Origin: UBA7703 sp034933205
GTDB taxonomy: Bacteria > Bacillota > Clostridia > Christensenellales > CAG-138
Reading direction: 5' to 3'
Assembly: GCA_034933205.1 (NCBI GenBank)
Contig: JAYFNY010000001.1
Span: 62,001 to 126,000, forward strand
Length of the DNA stretch: 64,000 nt
Shown: positions 15,765 through 24,074 of the stretch, one piece after another
How the letters are laid out: every line of letters starts with the position of its first letter
Numbering within the stretch: the first letter of the stretch is position 1
Made by a program: the position numbers and the translations under genes
Notes under the pieces: model-generated
Told to the model about the DNA's origin: nothing
Database searches by the model: none
Seen by the model: the letters and a program-made list of their open reading frames with translations, nothing else

Positions 15765-16295
15765 ATGTCGAGCGATCGTGAGCAGAATCCGGCGAAACAC
15801 GAACGTGCCTCCAAAATCAACGGGTATGGAATCGAGCTGAACGACGAGAAACTTTCCCGAATCGACCAGATGGTTCAGAGCTATGAAAGGCGCGTTGCGG
15901 CCCGGCTGGACGAGGAGTACGAAACGAAAACGAAGCGCTCCGATCGTGTTGCCGACCGGGTTGCGGCGTTTGGCGGAAGCTGGACGTTTATCATCATCTT
16001 CGCATGTTTTTTGGTTATGTGGGTGCTGCTGAACGTGCTGCCGTTTTTCGGCGTGCAGTTCGATCCGAAACCGTTCATCCTTTTAAACCTGATCCTCTCG
16101 TTTATCGCCGCGTTCCAGGCGCCGATCATTATGATGAGCCAGAACCGGCAGGCCGCGCGGGATAAGCACGAGGCGATCATCGACTTTGCGATCAACTACA
16201 AAGCCGAGCAGGAGATCGACGATATGCAGAAGCACCTGCATCGCATGGAAGCGGAGCTTGCCGAGATCAAGGAGTTTCTTAGCGACAAGGACTAG
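15765..16295 (+). CDS. DUF1003 family membrane protein
   Basis: The 176-residue product has the DUF1003 layout: a charged N-terminal region, two transmembrane helices (WTFIIIFACFLVMWVLLNVL at about 70-90 and LLNLILSFIAAFQAPIIMMS at about 105-125), the diagnostic IIMMSQNRQAARDK loop, then a coiled-coil tail (QKHLHRMEAELAEIKEF). The family is widespread; its function is unknown and it is often described simply as a predicted membrane protein. The ATG at 15765 is chosen because AAAGAGG lies 8 bases before it; the in-frame GTG at 15756 is inside that ribosome binding site. Confidence 0.85.
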   Translation: MSSDREQNPAKHERASKINGYGIELNDEKLSRIDQMVQSYERRVAARLDEEYETKTKRSDRVADRVAAFGGSWTFIIIFACFLVMWVLLNVLPFFGVQFDPKPFILLNLILSFIAAFQAPIIMMSQNRQAARDKHEAIIDFAINYKAEQEIDDMQKHLHRMEAELAEIKEFLSDKD

Positions 16296-16376
16296 AGCGG
16301 TACGGCACCGCCGGAGGAACGGACTGCTAAACAGCGGAAAAACTCCTTTGATCTGCCGGCGGAATCCAAATAATAA

Positions 16377-16404
16377 TTGACATCTCGCACGTATATGTTA
16401 ATAT
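16377..16404 (+). promoter_or_regulatory. Sigma-A promoter of the polyamine operon leader
   Basis: A perfect TTGACA at 16377-16382 and TAATAT at 16399-16404 are separated by 16 bp. Transcription should start near 16411, about 385 nt upstream of speA. Confidence 0.75.
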
Positions 16405-16410
16405 GGTTAA

Positions 16411-16620
16411 GCATGAACCGAAAGGAAACGGTTCTCCGAGAACAGGCCGAGTAAAAATGCCCATCGGACAGGGCTGGCCGCCGCCGCGCGTGACGTGAAG
16501 CGTCACATTATTGATTGAGTTTAAAGACTCAAATTTTATAAGTTGGTTACTTCATAACCAGTGCGAAAGCACGCCACTTGTGAAACGGTCAATAAGAGTA
16601 GCGACGGCATCCTTGCTCAA
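16411..16620 (+). ncRNA. Multi-branched structured leader RNA, possible riboswitch aptamer
   Basis: This leader contains a hairpin AACCG/CGGTT near 16416-16433 and a long-range closing pair GAGT..ATGCC (16449-16461) with GGCAT..GCTC (16606-16618). Inside is a second long-range helix TTATTGA (16508-16514) with TCAATAA (16589-16595). That helix encloses hairpins TTGAGT/ACTCAA, GGTTA/TAACC and GTGCG/CGCAC-type, and a TGACG/CGTCA hairpin lies just 5' of it. Such nested junctions are typical of aptamer RNAs. I could not match it to any riboswitch class I know. It sits directly upstream of a terminator and the polyamine genes, so polyamine or arginine sensing is a hypothesis. Confidence 0.6.
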
Positions 16621-16664
16621 CAATGCTCTGATGAAATGATCCGGCCATGGTTCTCCCTCCCGAA

Positions 16665-16683
16665 CACGCCTGTAACAGGCGTG
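16665..16683 (+). promoter_or_regulatory. Anti-terminator-capable hairpin
   Basis: CACGCC and GGCGTG pair around TGTAACA. Its 5' arm CGCCTGT (16667-16673) can instead pair with ACAGGTG (16713-16719), which is the 5' arm of the downstream terminator, giving two mutually exclusive structures. Confidence 0.6.
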
Positions 16684-16712
16684 CCGGAATTCGGAACAGA
16701 CATATGGTCATA

Positions 16713-16745
16713 ACAGGTGGCAGCGATACGCTCCGCCTGTTTTTT
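16713..16745 (+). terminator. Intrinsic terminator inside the polyamine leader (attenuator)
   Basis: ACAGG-T-GG..AGCG pairs with CGCT..CC-G-CCTGT around an ATA loop, followed immediately by TTTTTTG. It is 50 nt before the speA start codon and would block the operon unless disrupted. Confidence 0.75.
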
Positions 16746-16796
16746 GTTGCGGCAAAGCGCATCGGGCATGATTGGCCAACGGGGAAGGAAGCCCGA

Positions 16797-18254
16797 ATGA
16801 ATCTTCTCGAGCAGAAACGCGCGCCCATCTACGAGGCGCTGACACAGTTTCGCAAGCAGCGCGTCGTCCCGTTCGACGTGCCGGGGCACAAGCGCGGACG
16901 GGGCAACCCGGAACTGGTCGAATTGCTGGGCGAAAAATGCGTGGGCATCGACGTGAATTCCATGAAGCCGCTCGATAACCTCTGCCATCCCGTTTCGGTC
17001 ATTAAAGCGGCGGAGGAACTCGCGGCGGACGCGTTCGGCGCGGCGCATGCATTCCTGATGGTCAACGGAACGACGTCGAGCGTGCAGAGCATGATCCTCT
17101 CCGTCTGCAAGAGCGGGGATAAGATTATCCTTCCGCGAAACGTGCACAAGAGCGCGATCAACGCGCTCGTGCTCTGCGGCGCGGTTCCGGTCTATGTGGA
17201 CCCGCGCGTCGAACCGAAGCTGGGGATTCCGCTCGGTATGGAGATGACGGACGTCCGCCGCGCGATCGAGGAAAACCCGGATGCGGTGGCGGTGCTGGTC
17301 AACAACCCGACCTATTACGGCATTTGCTCCAATCTCAGGGCGATTGTGGAGCTTGCGCATGCGTACGGGATGAAGGCGCTGGTGGACGAAGCGCACGGCA
17401 CGCACCTCTATTTCAACGACGATCTGCCGCTCGACGCCATGACCGCGGGCGCGGATCTGGCGGCGGTCTCCATGCATAAATCCGGCGGGAGCCTGACCCA
17501 AAGCTCGCTTTTGCTGCTCGGGCCAAACGTGAACGCGCGGCATGTGGACCAGATCATCAACCTCACGCAGACGACGAGCGCTTCATACCTGCTGATGTCG
17601 AGCCTCGATATCTCGCGCCGCAACCTCGCTCTGCGTGGGGAAAAATCGTTTGACAAAGTGGCGCAGATGGCGGAGTACGCGCGCGGGGAGATCAACGAGG
17701 TTGGCAGCTACTACGCGTACGGGCGCGAGCTTGTCAACGGGGACAGCATCTTCGACTTCGACGTGACCAAACTTTCGGTCTATACGCGGGATATCGGCCT
17801 GGCGGGCATCGAGGTGTACGACTTGCTGCGCGACGAGTACGACATCCAGATCGAGTTCGGCGACATCAGCAACATCCTTGCGTATATCTCCATTGGGGAT
17901 CGGCTGCAGGATATTGAGCGGCTCGTCGGTGCGCTGGCGGATATCAAGCGGCTCTATTCCAAAGAGCCTACGGAGTTTTTTATTGCGGAGTACATTTCGC
18001 CGATCGTTGCGGCGACGCCGCAAGCCGCGTTCTATGCCGATAAGGAATCCCTGCCGATTTGCGATTCGGTGGGCCGCGTTTGCAGCGAGTTTGTCATGTG
18101 CTATCCGCCGGGGATCCCGATTCTTTCGCCGGGCGAGGTCATCACGAAGGAGATCGTGGATTATATCCTCTACGCGCAGGCAAAGGGCAGCAGCATGCAG
18201 GGGCCGGAAGATCCGGATATCCGGCATTTAAACGTGCTCAGGCGCGGTGTGTAA
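16797..18254 (+). CDS. speA: Arginine decarboxylase-type Orn/Lys/Arg decarboxylase (fold type I)
   Basis: This 485-residue protein belongs to the short, SpeA/YaaO-like aspartate-aminotransferase-fold decarboxylases. It begins VVPFDVPGHKRGRGNPEL, a family hallmark, and has the pyridoxal-phosphate lysine in SMHKSGGSLTQSS near residue 228, NPTYYGICSNL, and a C-terminal YPPGIPILSPGE signature. Arginine is the preferred reading because the operon continues with agmatine deiminase and N-carbamoylputrescine amidase, but lysine or ornithine cannot be excluded from sequence. The ATG at 16797 follows GGGGAAGGAAG. It is the first gene behind the attenuator leader. Its product agmatine would feed aguA and aguB. 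Confidence 0.85.
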   Translation: MNLLEQKRAPIYEALTQFRKQRVVPFDVPGHKRGRGNPELVELLGEKCVGIDVNSMKPLDNLCHPVSVIKAAEELAADAFGAAHAFLMVNGTTSSVQSMILSVCKSGDKIILPRNVHKSAINALVLCGAVPVYVDPRVEPKLGIPLGMEMTDVRRAIEENPDAVAVLVNNPTYYGICSNLRAIVELAHAYGMKALVDEAHGTHLYFNDDLPLDAMTAGADLAAVSMHKSGGSLTQSSLLLLGPNVNARHVDQIINLTQTTSASYLLMSSLDISRRNLALRGEKSFDKVAQMAEYARGEINEVGSYYAYGRELVNGDSIFDFDVTKLSVYTRDIGLAGIEVYDLLRDEYDIQIEFGDISNILAYISIGDRLQDIERLVGALADIKRLYSKEPTEFFIAEYISPIVAATPQAAFYADKESLPICDSVGRVCSEFVMCYPPGIPILSPGEVITKEIVDYILYAQAKGSSMQGPEDPDIRHLNVLRRGV

Positions 18255-18335
18255 TTCATGGAGCTCCGCTTTTGCGATTTGCGCGCGCGGTGTTCGCAGC
18301 CGTGTTTTCCGAATAAGAAAAGGGGGTGTTGAAAA

Positions 18336-19193
18336 ATGGAATTCTGGTTTAACGATATGCACACGCAGAATGTGCAGCTCTCGATTCGGGTGGAGCAGCA
18401 GCTCTTTTCCGGCGAGAGCGACTATCAGCGCATCGACGTGTTCGATTCCCCCGAGTTCGGGCGGTTCCTCGCCTCGGACGGCAGCGTGATCTTTTCGGAA
18501 AAGGACGAGTTCACCTATGACGAGATGATCGTCCACGTGCCTATGGCGGTGCACCCGAACGTGAAGCGCGTCCTTGTGATCGGCGGCGGGGACGGCGGCG
18601 TGGCGCGCGAGCTGACGCACTACGAGGAGGTCGAGTCCATCGACGTGGTGGAACAGGACAAACTCTTCGTGGACGTTTGCCGGAAGTTCTTTCCCGCCAA
18701 CGCCTGCGGGCTCGACGACCCGCGCGTGAAGATTTACTATCAGGACGGTTTGCGGTTCCTGCGTTCCAAGCAGGACGATTACGACCTGATCATCAACGAC
18801 GCGACCGATCCGCTGGGGCATACGGCGGGACTCTTTACGAAGGAGTTTTACGGCAGCTGCTATAAAGCGCTGCACGAGGACGGCATTATGGTGTATCAGC
18901 ACGGCAGTCCGTTTTTTGACGAGGACGAGGACCCCTGCCGCGCGATGCACAAGAAGGCATACCGTAGCTTTCCCATCAGCCGCGTGTATCAGGCGCACAT
19001 TCCGACCTGCCCCGCGGGCTACTGGCTCTTTGGATTCGCTTCCAAGAAATACCATCCGCTGGAACATTTCGACAGGAAGCGCTGGGAAGAGCGAGGGATC
19101 AAAACCTGGTACTATACGGCAAACCTGCATGTCGGCGCGTTTATGCTGCCGCGCTATGTGGAAGACTTATTGGAGGAGGAAGAAAATTCATGA
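18336..19193 (+). CDS. speE: Polyamine aminopropyltransferase (spermidine synthase)
   Basis: This 285-residue protein has the expected aminopropyltransferase layout: the N-terminal beta domain (DSPEFGRFLASDGSVIFSEK), the nucleotide motif VLVIGGGDGGVAREL near residues 79-93, YQDGLRFL and the acidic motif NDATDPLGHT. In the last motif the usual D-S-S/T-D-P-x-G-P pattern is altered (Ala for Ser, His after Gly), and the loop is where acceptor choice is set. The reaction moves aminopropyl from decarboxylated SAM to a diamine. No SAM decarboxylase gene is in this operon. It overlaps the next gene by four bases. AAGGGGGTG precedes the ATG. Confidence 0.85.
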   Translation: MEFWFNDMHTQNVQLSIRVEQQLFSGESDYQRIDVFDSPEFGRFLASDGSVIFSEKDEFTYDEMIVHVPMAVHPNVKRVLVIGGGDGGVARELTHYEEVESIDVVEQDKLFVDVCRKFFPANACGLDDPRVKIYYQDGLRFLRSKQDDYDLIINDATDPLGHTAGLFTKEFYGSCYKALHEDGIMVYQHGSPFFDEDEDPCRAMHKKAYRSFPISRVYQAHIPTCPAGYWLFGFASKKYHPLEHFDRKRWEERGIKTWYYTANLHVGAFMLPRYVEDLLEEEENS

Positions 19194-20452
19194 ACAACAA
19201 ACTGCTTGTGATCGGCTGCGGCGGCGTCGCCTCGGTCGCCATTCAAAAATGCTGCCAGAACAGCGCTCAGTTTCCCGAACTCGTGCTCGCGAGCCGCACG
19301 AAATCGAAGTGCGACGCGCTGATTGCCTCCCTGCTTGGGAAAACCAGCACGAAGCTTTCCTCCGCGCAGGTGGATGCGGACCACGCGGACGAGGTGGCCG
19401 AACTCATTCGCCGCGTGCAGCCGACGGCCGTGCTCAACGTCGCCCTGCCGTATCAGGATCTGGCGATCATGGAAGCGTGCCTTCGCTGCGGCGTGGATTA
19501 CATCGATACCGCGAATTACGAACCGGAACGCACGGATGATCCCGCCTGGCGCGCGCTTTACGAAAAACGGGTCGAGGAGGCGGGCTTTTCTGCGCTGTTC
19601 GACTACAGTTATCAGTGGGCGTATGCCAAAAAATTTGAGGAAGCGGGGCTGACCGCGCTGCTTGGGACGGGGTTTGATCCGGGCGTGACCAGCGTGTTCG
19701 TTTCCTACGCGAAGAAGCATTTTTTCGACCGCATCGAATCGGTGGACATCCTCGACTGCAACGGCGGCGATCACGGCTACCCATTCGCCACGAACTTCAA
19801 CCCGGAGATCAACCTGCGCGAGGTTTCCGCACCGGGCAGTTACTGGGAAAACGGCAGATGGATCGAAATCCCCGCCATGAGCGTCAAGCGCGAGTACGAC
19901 TTTCCCGAAGTCGGGAAAAAGGACATGTACCTGCTGCACCACGAGGAGATCGAAGCGCTTGCGAAGCACTACCCGGAGATCAAGCGCATCCGCTTCTTTA
20001 TGACCTTTGGCCAAAGCTACCTGACGCATATGAAATGCCTGGAAAACGTCGGCATGCTCTCCACCGAGCCGGTCGAATTCCAGGGGCAGAAGATCGTGCC
20101 GATTCAGTTCCTAAAGGCGCTGCTGCCCGACCCCGCGTCGCTCGGTCCGCGCACGAAGGGCAAAACGAATATCGGCTGCGTGATCTCCGGCCTGAAGAAC
20201 GGCAGACGGAAGACGATTTTTATCTACAACGTCTGCGACCACGAGGCGTGTTACCGCGAACTGGGCAGCCAGGCCATCAGCTATACCACGGGGGTGCCGG
20301 CGATGATCGGTGCGGCGCTCGTGACGAGCGGCGCATGGAAAAAGCCCGGCGTTTTCACCACGGACGAGTTCGATCCCGATCCCTATATGGAAATGCTGAA
20401 CAAGTGGGGATTACCCTGGATGGTAAACGAGAATCCGGAGACGGTAGAATAA
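19190..20452 (+). CDS. Carboxynorspermidine/carboxyspermidine dehydrogenase (saccharopine dehydrogenase family)
   Basis: The 420-residue protein starts with a dinucleotide fold (LLVIGCGGVASVAIQKC) and shows family features such as CLRCGVDYIDTANYEPE, LGTGFDPGVTSVFVSYAKKHF, and DCNGGDHGYPFATNFNPEINLRE. This is the saccharopine-dehydrogenase-like enzyme that condenses aspartate-beta-semialdehyde with putrescine (or diaminopropane) using NADPH, giving carboxyspermidine or carboxynorspermidine. The neighbouring nspC gene makes this assignment strong. The start codon overlaps the speE stop by four bases, and GGAGGAGGAAG is inside the speE end, so the two are translationally coupled. Confidence 0.85.
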   Translation: MNNKLLVIGCGGVASVAIQKCCQNSAQFPELVLASRTKSKCDALIASLLGKTSTKLSSAQVDADHADEVAELIRRVQPTAVLNVALPYQDLAIMEACLRCGVDYIDTANYEPERTDDPAWRALYEKRVEEAGFSALFDYSYQWAYAKKFEEAGLTALLGTGFDPGVTSVFVSYAKKHFFDRIESVDILDCNGGDHGYPFATNFNPEINLREVSAPGSYWENGRWIEIPAMSVKREYDFPEVGKKDMYLLHHEEIEALAKHYPEIKRIRFFMTFGQSYLTHMKCLENVGMLSTEPVEFQGQKIVPIQFLKALLPDPASLGPRTKGKTNIGCVISGLKNGRRKTIFIYNVCDHEACYRELGSQAISYTTGVPAMIGAALVTSGAWKKPGVFTTDEFDPDPYMEMLNKWGLPWMVNENPETVE

Positions 20453-20522
20453 CGGGTAAAACAGGGCGTTTTCATATTATACCCCGCGTGGTAAACACGA
20501 AATTCGAAGTATGGAGCAGAGA

Positions 20523-21650
20523 ATGAAGCGTTCCGAACTGCCAACGCCGTGCTTTGTGGTCGGCGAAGCGGCTCTTAGAAAGAATCTGGAAATCCTTTCC
20601 GGCCTACAGCGGCGGACGGGCTGTAAAGTCCTGCTCGCGCAGAAGGCGTTTTCCATGTTTTCCGTTTACCCGCTTCTTGCGAAGTACCTTTCCGGCGCCT
20701 CCGCGAGCGGGCTGTATGAAGCGCGTCTTGCCAAGGAGGAGATGGGCGGCGAGAACCATGTGTTTTCACCCGCCTATACCGATGCGGAGATGGAGAAACT
20801 GGTCGGAATTTGCGACCATATCGTGTTCAACTCTTTTTCGCAGCTGGAGCGGCACCGGGCGCGCTGGCAAAAATCCGGCGCAAGCGTCGGCATCCGCGTG
20901 AACCCGGAATGCAGTACGCAGCAGGGGCATGAAATCTACGACCCCTGCGCGCCGTTTTCCCGCCTCGGCGTTACGCGGGCAAACTTCCGGCCGGATTTGC
21001 TGGACGGTGTGGAAGGGTTGCATTTCCATACCCTCTGCGAGCAGAACAGCGGCGACCTCGTGCGGACGTTCGAAGCGTTCGAGCGCGCGTTCGGCGAGTT
21101 TCTGCCGCGCATGAAATGGCTGAATCTCGGCGGCGGGCACCACATCACAAAACCGGACTACGACATTTCCGCGCTGGACGAACTGCTGTATTACATCCGC
21201 GCAAAATATGGTCTGCAGGTCTATCTGGAACCCGGCGAGGCGGTCGCGCTCAATGCCGGATGGCTCGATACCACCGTGCTGGACGTGGTGGAGAACGGCA
21301 TGCCGATTCTGATTTTGGATACGTCCGCCGCGTGCCATATGCCGGACGTTCTGGAGATGCCCTACCGTCCGCCGCTTCCGGGTGCGGGCGAGCCGGGCGA
21401 AAAGGCGGTCACCTGCCGCCTCGCGGCGCGGACGTGCCTTGCCGGCGACGTGATTGGCGACTACAGCCTCGACTCCCTGCCGCGGATCGGCGACCGGCTT
21501 ACGTTCGGCGATATGGCGATCTACAGCATGGTAAAGACGAACACCTTTAACGGCATGCCCCTGCCCGCCATTGCGCTCCTGCGCGAAGACGGGGACTGCG
21601 AACTGGTGAGAACGTTTGATTACGAAGATTTTAAGGGGAGGCTGTCCTGA
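20523..21650 (+). CDS. nspC: Carboxynorspermidine/carboxyspermidine decarboxylase
   Basis: The 375-residue protein is an alanine-racemase-fold decarboxylase: LPTPCFVVGEAALRKNL, the pyridoxal-phosphate lysine in LAQKAFSMFSVYPLL, HFHTLCEQ, NLGGGHHITKPDYD and CHMPDVLEMPYRPP with the catalytic Cys, then RTCLAGDVIGDYS. It removes the carboxyl group from carboxy(nor)spermidine to give (nor)spermidine. The start at 20523 is preferred because GGAG lies six bases upstream; an in-frame ATG at 20511 would add MEQR. About 70 bp separate it from the dehydrogenase gene. There are 1 bp between its stop and aguA. Confidence 0.85.
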   Translation: MKRSELPTPCFVVGEAALRKNLEILSGLQRRTGCKVLLAQKAFSMFSVYPLLAKYLSGASASGLYEARLAKEEMGGENHVFSPAYTDAEMEKLVGICDHIVFNSFSQLERHRARWQKSGASVGIRVNPECSTQQGHEIYDPCAPFSRLGVTRANFRPDLLDGVEGLHFHTLCEQNSGDLVRTFEAFERAFGEFLPRMKWLNLGGGHHITKPDYDISALDELLYYIRAKYGLQVYLEPGEAVALNAGWLDTTVLDVVENGMPILILDTSAACHMPDVLEMPYRPPLPGAGEPGEKAVTCRLAARTCLAGDVIGDYSLDSLPRIGDRLTFGDMAIYSMVKTNTFNGMPLPAIALLREDGDCELVRTFDYEDFKGRLS

Positions 21651-21651
21651 T

Positions 21652-22797
21652 ATGCTGCATACGTTGCCCGCAGACGAGGGATTCTTCATGCCTGCCGAGT
21701 TTTCTCCGCAGGGGGGCGTGCTGCTGGTCTGGCCCGTTCGGGCGGGCAGCTGGGGCGTCGATCCGCGGGGAGCGCAGGCCGTGTTCTGCGCGGTGATGCG
21801 CGCGGCAAGCGGGAGCGAGCGCGTCTTTCTGCTCGCAGACCGGAAGCATGTCGAAGAAGCGCGCGCGCAGGCGGGCGGTTTTGCGACGGTGATCGGGATC
21901 GAAACCGACGACGCGTGGGCGCGCGATATCGGGCCGACGTTTGTAACGAACGGCAGCGTCGTGCGCGGCGTGAACTGGCGATTCAACGCCTGGGGCGGCA
22001 GGGTGGACGGTCTCTACGCCGACTGGTCAAAGGACGACGCGGCGGCGGAATCGTTCTGCCGATCGATCGCTCTGGACTGCTACGACGCGGGCGATTTTGT
22101 TCTGGAAGGCGGCTCCATCTGTTCGGATGGCGAGGGAACGCTGCTTGTGACCGAAAGCTGCCTGCTCAGCGCCGGGCGCAATCCGGACTTGACGAAACCC
22201 CAGATCGAGCAAAAGCTGAAGGGGTATCTCGGCGCTGAAAAGGTGCTTTGGCTGCCGAGGGGCATTTACAACGACGAGACGAACGAGCACGTTGACAACG
22301 TCTGCGCGTTTATCGCGCCCGGCGAGGTCGTGCTCGCCTGGACGGACGACGAAACCGACCCGCAGTACCCGTTGAGCCGCGCGGACTACGACTATCTGGC
22401 CGCGCAAACCGACGCGCGGGGGCGGGCGCTCGTGATCCATAAGCTGCCGATTCCCGAGCATCCCGTCTGCGTAACGGCGAGGGACCTGGCAAACTTCACG
22501 TTTGAGGAAGGCGAGGACCCGCTGGAAGTCGGGCAGCGGCTTGCCGCAAGCTATGTGAATTTTTACTTTACCAACGATTCGGTCCTGCTGCCGCAGTTCG
22601 GCGGAGAAAACGCCGCGTCGGACGCGCGCGCGGTCGAAATCCTGCGCCGCCTCTGTCCCGCGCGAAAGATCGTGCCGGTCGAATCGCGCGTCCTTTTGCT
22701 CGGCGGCGGAAACATCCACTGCATTACCCAGCAGATCCCGAAAGGATCGCATATAGAACGGAACAACGCGACGGTCCGGAGGATTCCGGAACGATAA
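21652..22797 (+). CDS. aguA: Agmatine deiminase
   Basis: The 381-residue protein belongs to the Porphyromonas-type peptidyl-arginine/agmatine deiminase family. Visible signatures are the N-terminal MPAEFSPQGGVLLVWPVR, DDAWARDIGPTFV, NWRFNAWGG, FVLEGGSICSDGEGTLLVTE, YNDETNEHVDNVCAF with the catalytic His, and the C-terminal nucleophile in GGGNIHCITQQIP. The enzyme converts agmatine to N-carbamoylputrescine and ammonia. It is placed between nspC and the carbamoylputrescine amidase gene, which confirms the reading. The ATG at 21652 follows AGGGGAGG; an upstream in-frame ATG at 21616 lies inside nspC. Confidence 0.9.
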   Translation: MLHTLPADEGFFMPAEFSPQGGVLLVWPVRAGSWGVDPRGAQAVFCAVMRAASGSERVFLLADRKHVEEARAQAGGFATVIGIETDDAWARDIGPTFVTNGSVVRGVNWRFNAWGGRVDGLYADWSKDDAAAESFCRSIALDCYDAGDFVLEGGSICSDGEGTLLVTESCLLSAGRNPDLTKPQIEQKLKGYLGAEKVLWLPRGIYNDETNEHVDNVCAFIAPGEVVLAWTDDETDPQYPLSRADYDYLAAQTDARGRALVIHKLPIPEHPVCVTARDLANFTFEEGEDPLEVGQRLAASYVNFYFTNDSVLLPQFGGENAASDARAVEILRRLCPARKIVPVESRVLLLGGGNIHCITQQIPKGSHIERNNATVRRIPER

Positions 22798-22848
22798 ATT
22801 TCCGAAGAAGGACTGTGATTTCCTGGAAATCCCGAAAGGAGTATGGAT

Positions 22849-23724
22849 ATGAGCGAAACCACCGTTGCCGCCATTCAGATGCGGATGACGGAAAACCCCG
22901 CCGAAAACCTTGCCCATGCCGAGGCTCTTGTGCGCGAGGCGGCGGCGCAGGGCGCGAATATCGCGCTGCTGCCGGAGCTGTTCGAACGGCCTTACTTCTG
23001 CCAGGAACGGCGATACGAATTTCTGGAATACGCGCTGCCGGTTTCGGAAAATCCTGCGGTGCTGCGCATGCGGAAAGTGGCGAAGGAGCTTGGCGTCGTG
23101 CTGCCCGTCAGTTTTTATGAACGGGACGGAAACCGTCCGTATAATTCCGTCGCGATGATCGACGCGGACGGAAGCCTGCTCGGCGTCTACCGCAAAACGC
23201 ATATTCCGGACGATCACTACTACCAGGAAAAATTCTATTTTTCACCGGGGGACACGGGCTTTCGCGTATTCGAAACGCACTTTGGACGCGTCGGCGCGGG
23301 GATTTGCTGGGATCAGTGGTTCCCGGAAGCCGCGCGGGCCATGGCGCTGCTCGGCGCGGACGTGCTGCTCTATCCGACCGCCATCGGGTCCGAGCCGATC
23401 CTCAACCTCGACAGCATGCCGCACTGGCGGCGTGTGATGCAGGGACACGCGGCGGCAAACATCCTGCCCGTGGCCGCGGCCAACCGCGTGGGCGAGGAAC
23501 GTGTTTCACCCTGTGTGGAAAACGGAATGCAACAGAGCGCGCTCAGCTTTTACGGTTCGTCGTTTCTGACCGATGAAACGGGCGCGGTGCTTTCGCAGGG
23601 CGACCGGGAAAACGAAACTGTGTTGATTGCGCGGTACGATTTTGAGCAGATCCGCAGGGAGCGCCGCAATTGGGGGCTGTTCCGCGACCGCCGCCCGGAG
23701 TGTTACGCGGCGCTGACGCGCTGA
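22849..23724 (+). CDS. aguB: N-carbamoylputrescine amidase
   Basis: The 291-residue protein is a nitrilase-superfamily amidase with the E-K-C triad: Glu in LLPELFERPYF, Lys in LGVYRKTHIPDDHYYQEKFYFSPG, Cys in GAGICWDQWFPEAARAM. The IPDDHYYQEKF segment is characteristic of N-carbamoylputrescine amidases, which release putrescine, CO2 and ammonia. ATG at 22849 is chosen because AAAGGAG is 7 bases before it; an ATG at 22843 is too close to that site. It ends the polyamine operon. Putrescine formed here would feed the carboxyspermidine branch encoded upstream. Confidence 0.9.
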   Translation: MSETTVAAIQMRMTENPAENLAHAEALVREAAAQGANIALLPELFERPYFCQERRYEFLEYALPVSENPAVLRMRKVAKELGVVLPVSFYERDGNRPYNSVAMIDADGSLLGVYRKTHIPDDHYYQEKFYFSPGDTGFRVFETHFGRVGAGICWDQWFPEAARAMALLGADVLLYPTAIGSEPILNLDSMPHWRRVMQGHAAANILPVAAANRVGEERVSPCVENGMQQSALSFYGSSFLTDETGAVLSQGDRENETVLIARYDFEQIRRERRNWGLFRDRRPECYAALTR

Positions 23725-23752
23725 CTGCGCAGGGCTTGTTTCGCATATCTAT

Positions 23753-23966
23753 AATACCGATCGTGCGAAACTTCTGGTGGGTTCACCTTTGCTTTATCCG
23801 AACACCGATCGCGTAAAAGCTTTTGGTTAACATTCTTTTGCTTTCTCCGAACACCGATCGTGCAAAAGCCTTTGGTTAACATTCTTCTGCTTTTTTCGAA
23901 CACCGATCGCGTAAAAGCTTTGGTTAACATTCTTCTGCTTTATCCGAACACCGATCGCGTAAAAAA
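23753..23966. repeat. Tandem repeat, 48-49 bp unit, 4.4 copies
   Basis: Units begin at 23753, 23801, 23850, 23899 and 23947. Each opens with AACACCGATCG (AATACCGATCG in the first), followed by YGYRAAA, a GGTTAAC core (altered in the first unit), ATTCTTYTGCTTT and CCG. The last unit is cut after 20 bp. The repeats are contiguous without unique spacers. They occupy most of the gap between aguB and the LacI regulator. Confidence 0.9.
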
Positions 23967-23981
23967 AACGGAAAACGGGTA

Positions 23982-24010
23982 TTGCTTTTGTAATTTACCC
24001 GTGATATGAT
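23982..24010 (+). promoter_or_regulatory. Sigma-A promoter P1 of the LacI operon
   Basis: TTGCTT at 23982-23987 and TATGAT at 24005-24010 are separated by 17 bp. Transcription would begin near 24017, just upstream of the first operator. Confidence 0.6.
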
Positions 24011-24022
24011 CTCTTTGTCACG

Positions 24023-24040
24023 AATGATAGCGCTAACATT
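24023..24040 (+). promoter_or_regulatory. LacI-family operator O1
   Basis: AATGATAGCGCTAACATT is an 18-bp near-palindrome with the central CG step typical of LacI/GalR operators. It lies immediately downstream of promoter P1, where bound repressor would block elongation. Confidence 0.8.
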
Positions 24041-24074
24041 TCAAATTGATCTGTTCACGCTTTTCTTTTTCCGG

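Noticed and set aside
16411..16620. Known riboswitch classes (lysine, SAM, cobalamin, glycine, guanidine) or T-box, tmRNA or 6S RNA
   Set aside because: None of the conserved sequence words of these RNAs that I know (for example the T-box AGGGTGG or the tmRNA ends) is present, so it is left unassigned; an Rfam search would decide.
23753..23966. CRISPR array
   Set aside because: Repeats are contiguous at 48-49 bp with no unique spacers and no cas genes are present.
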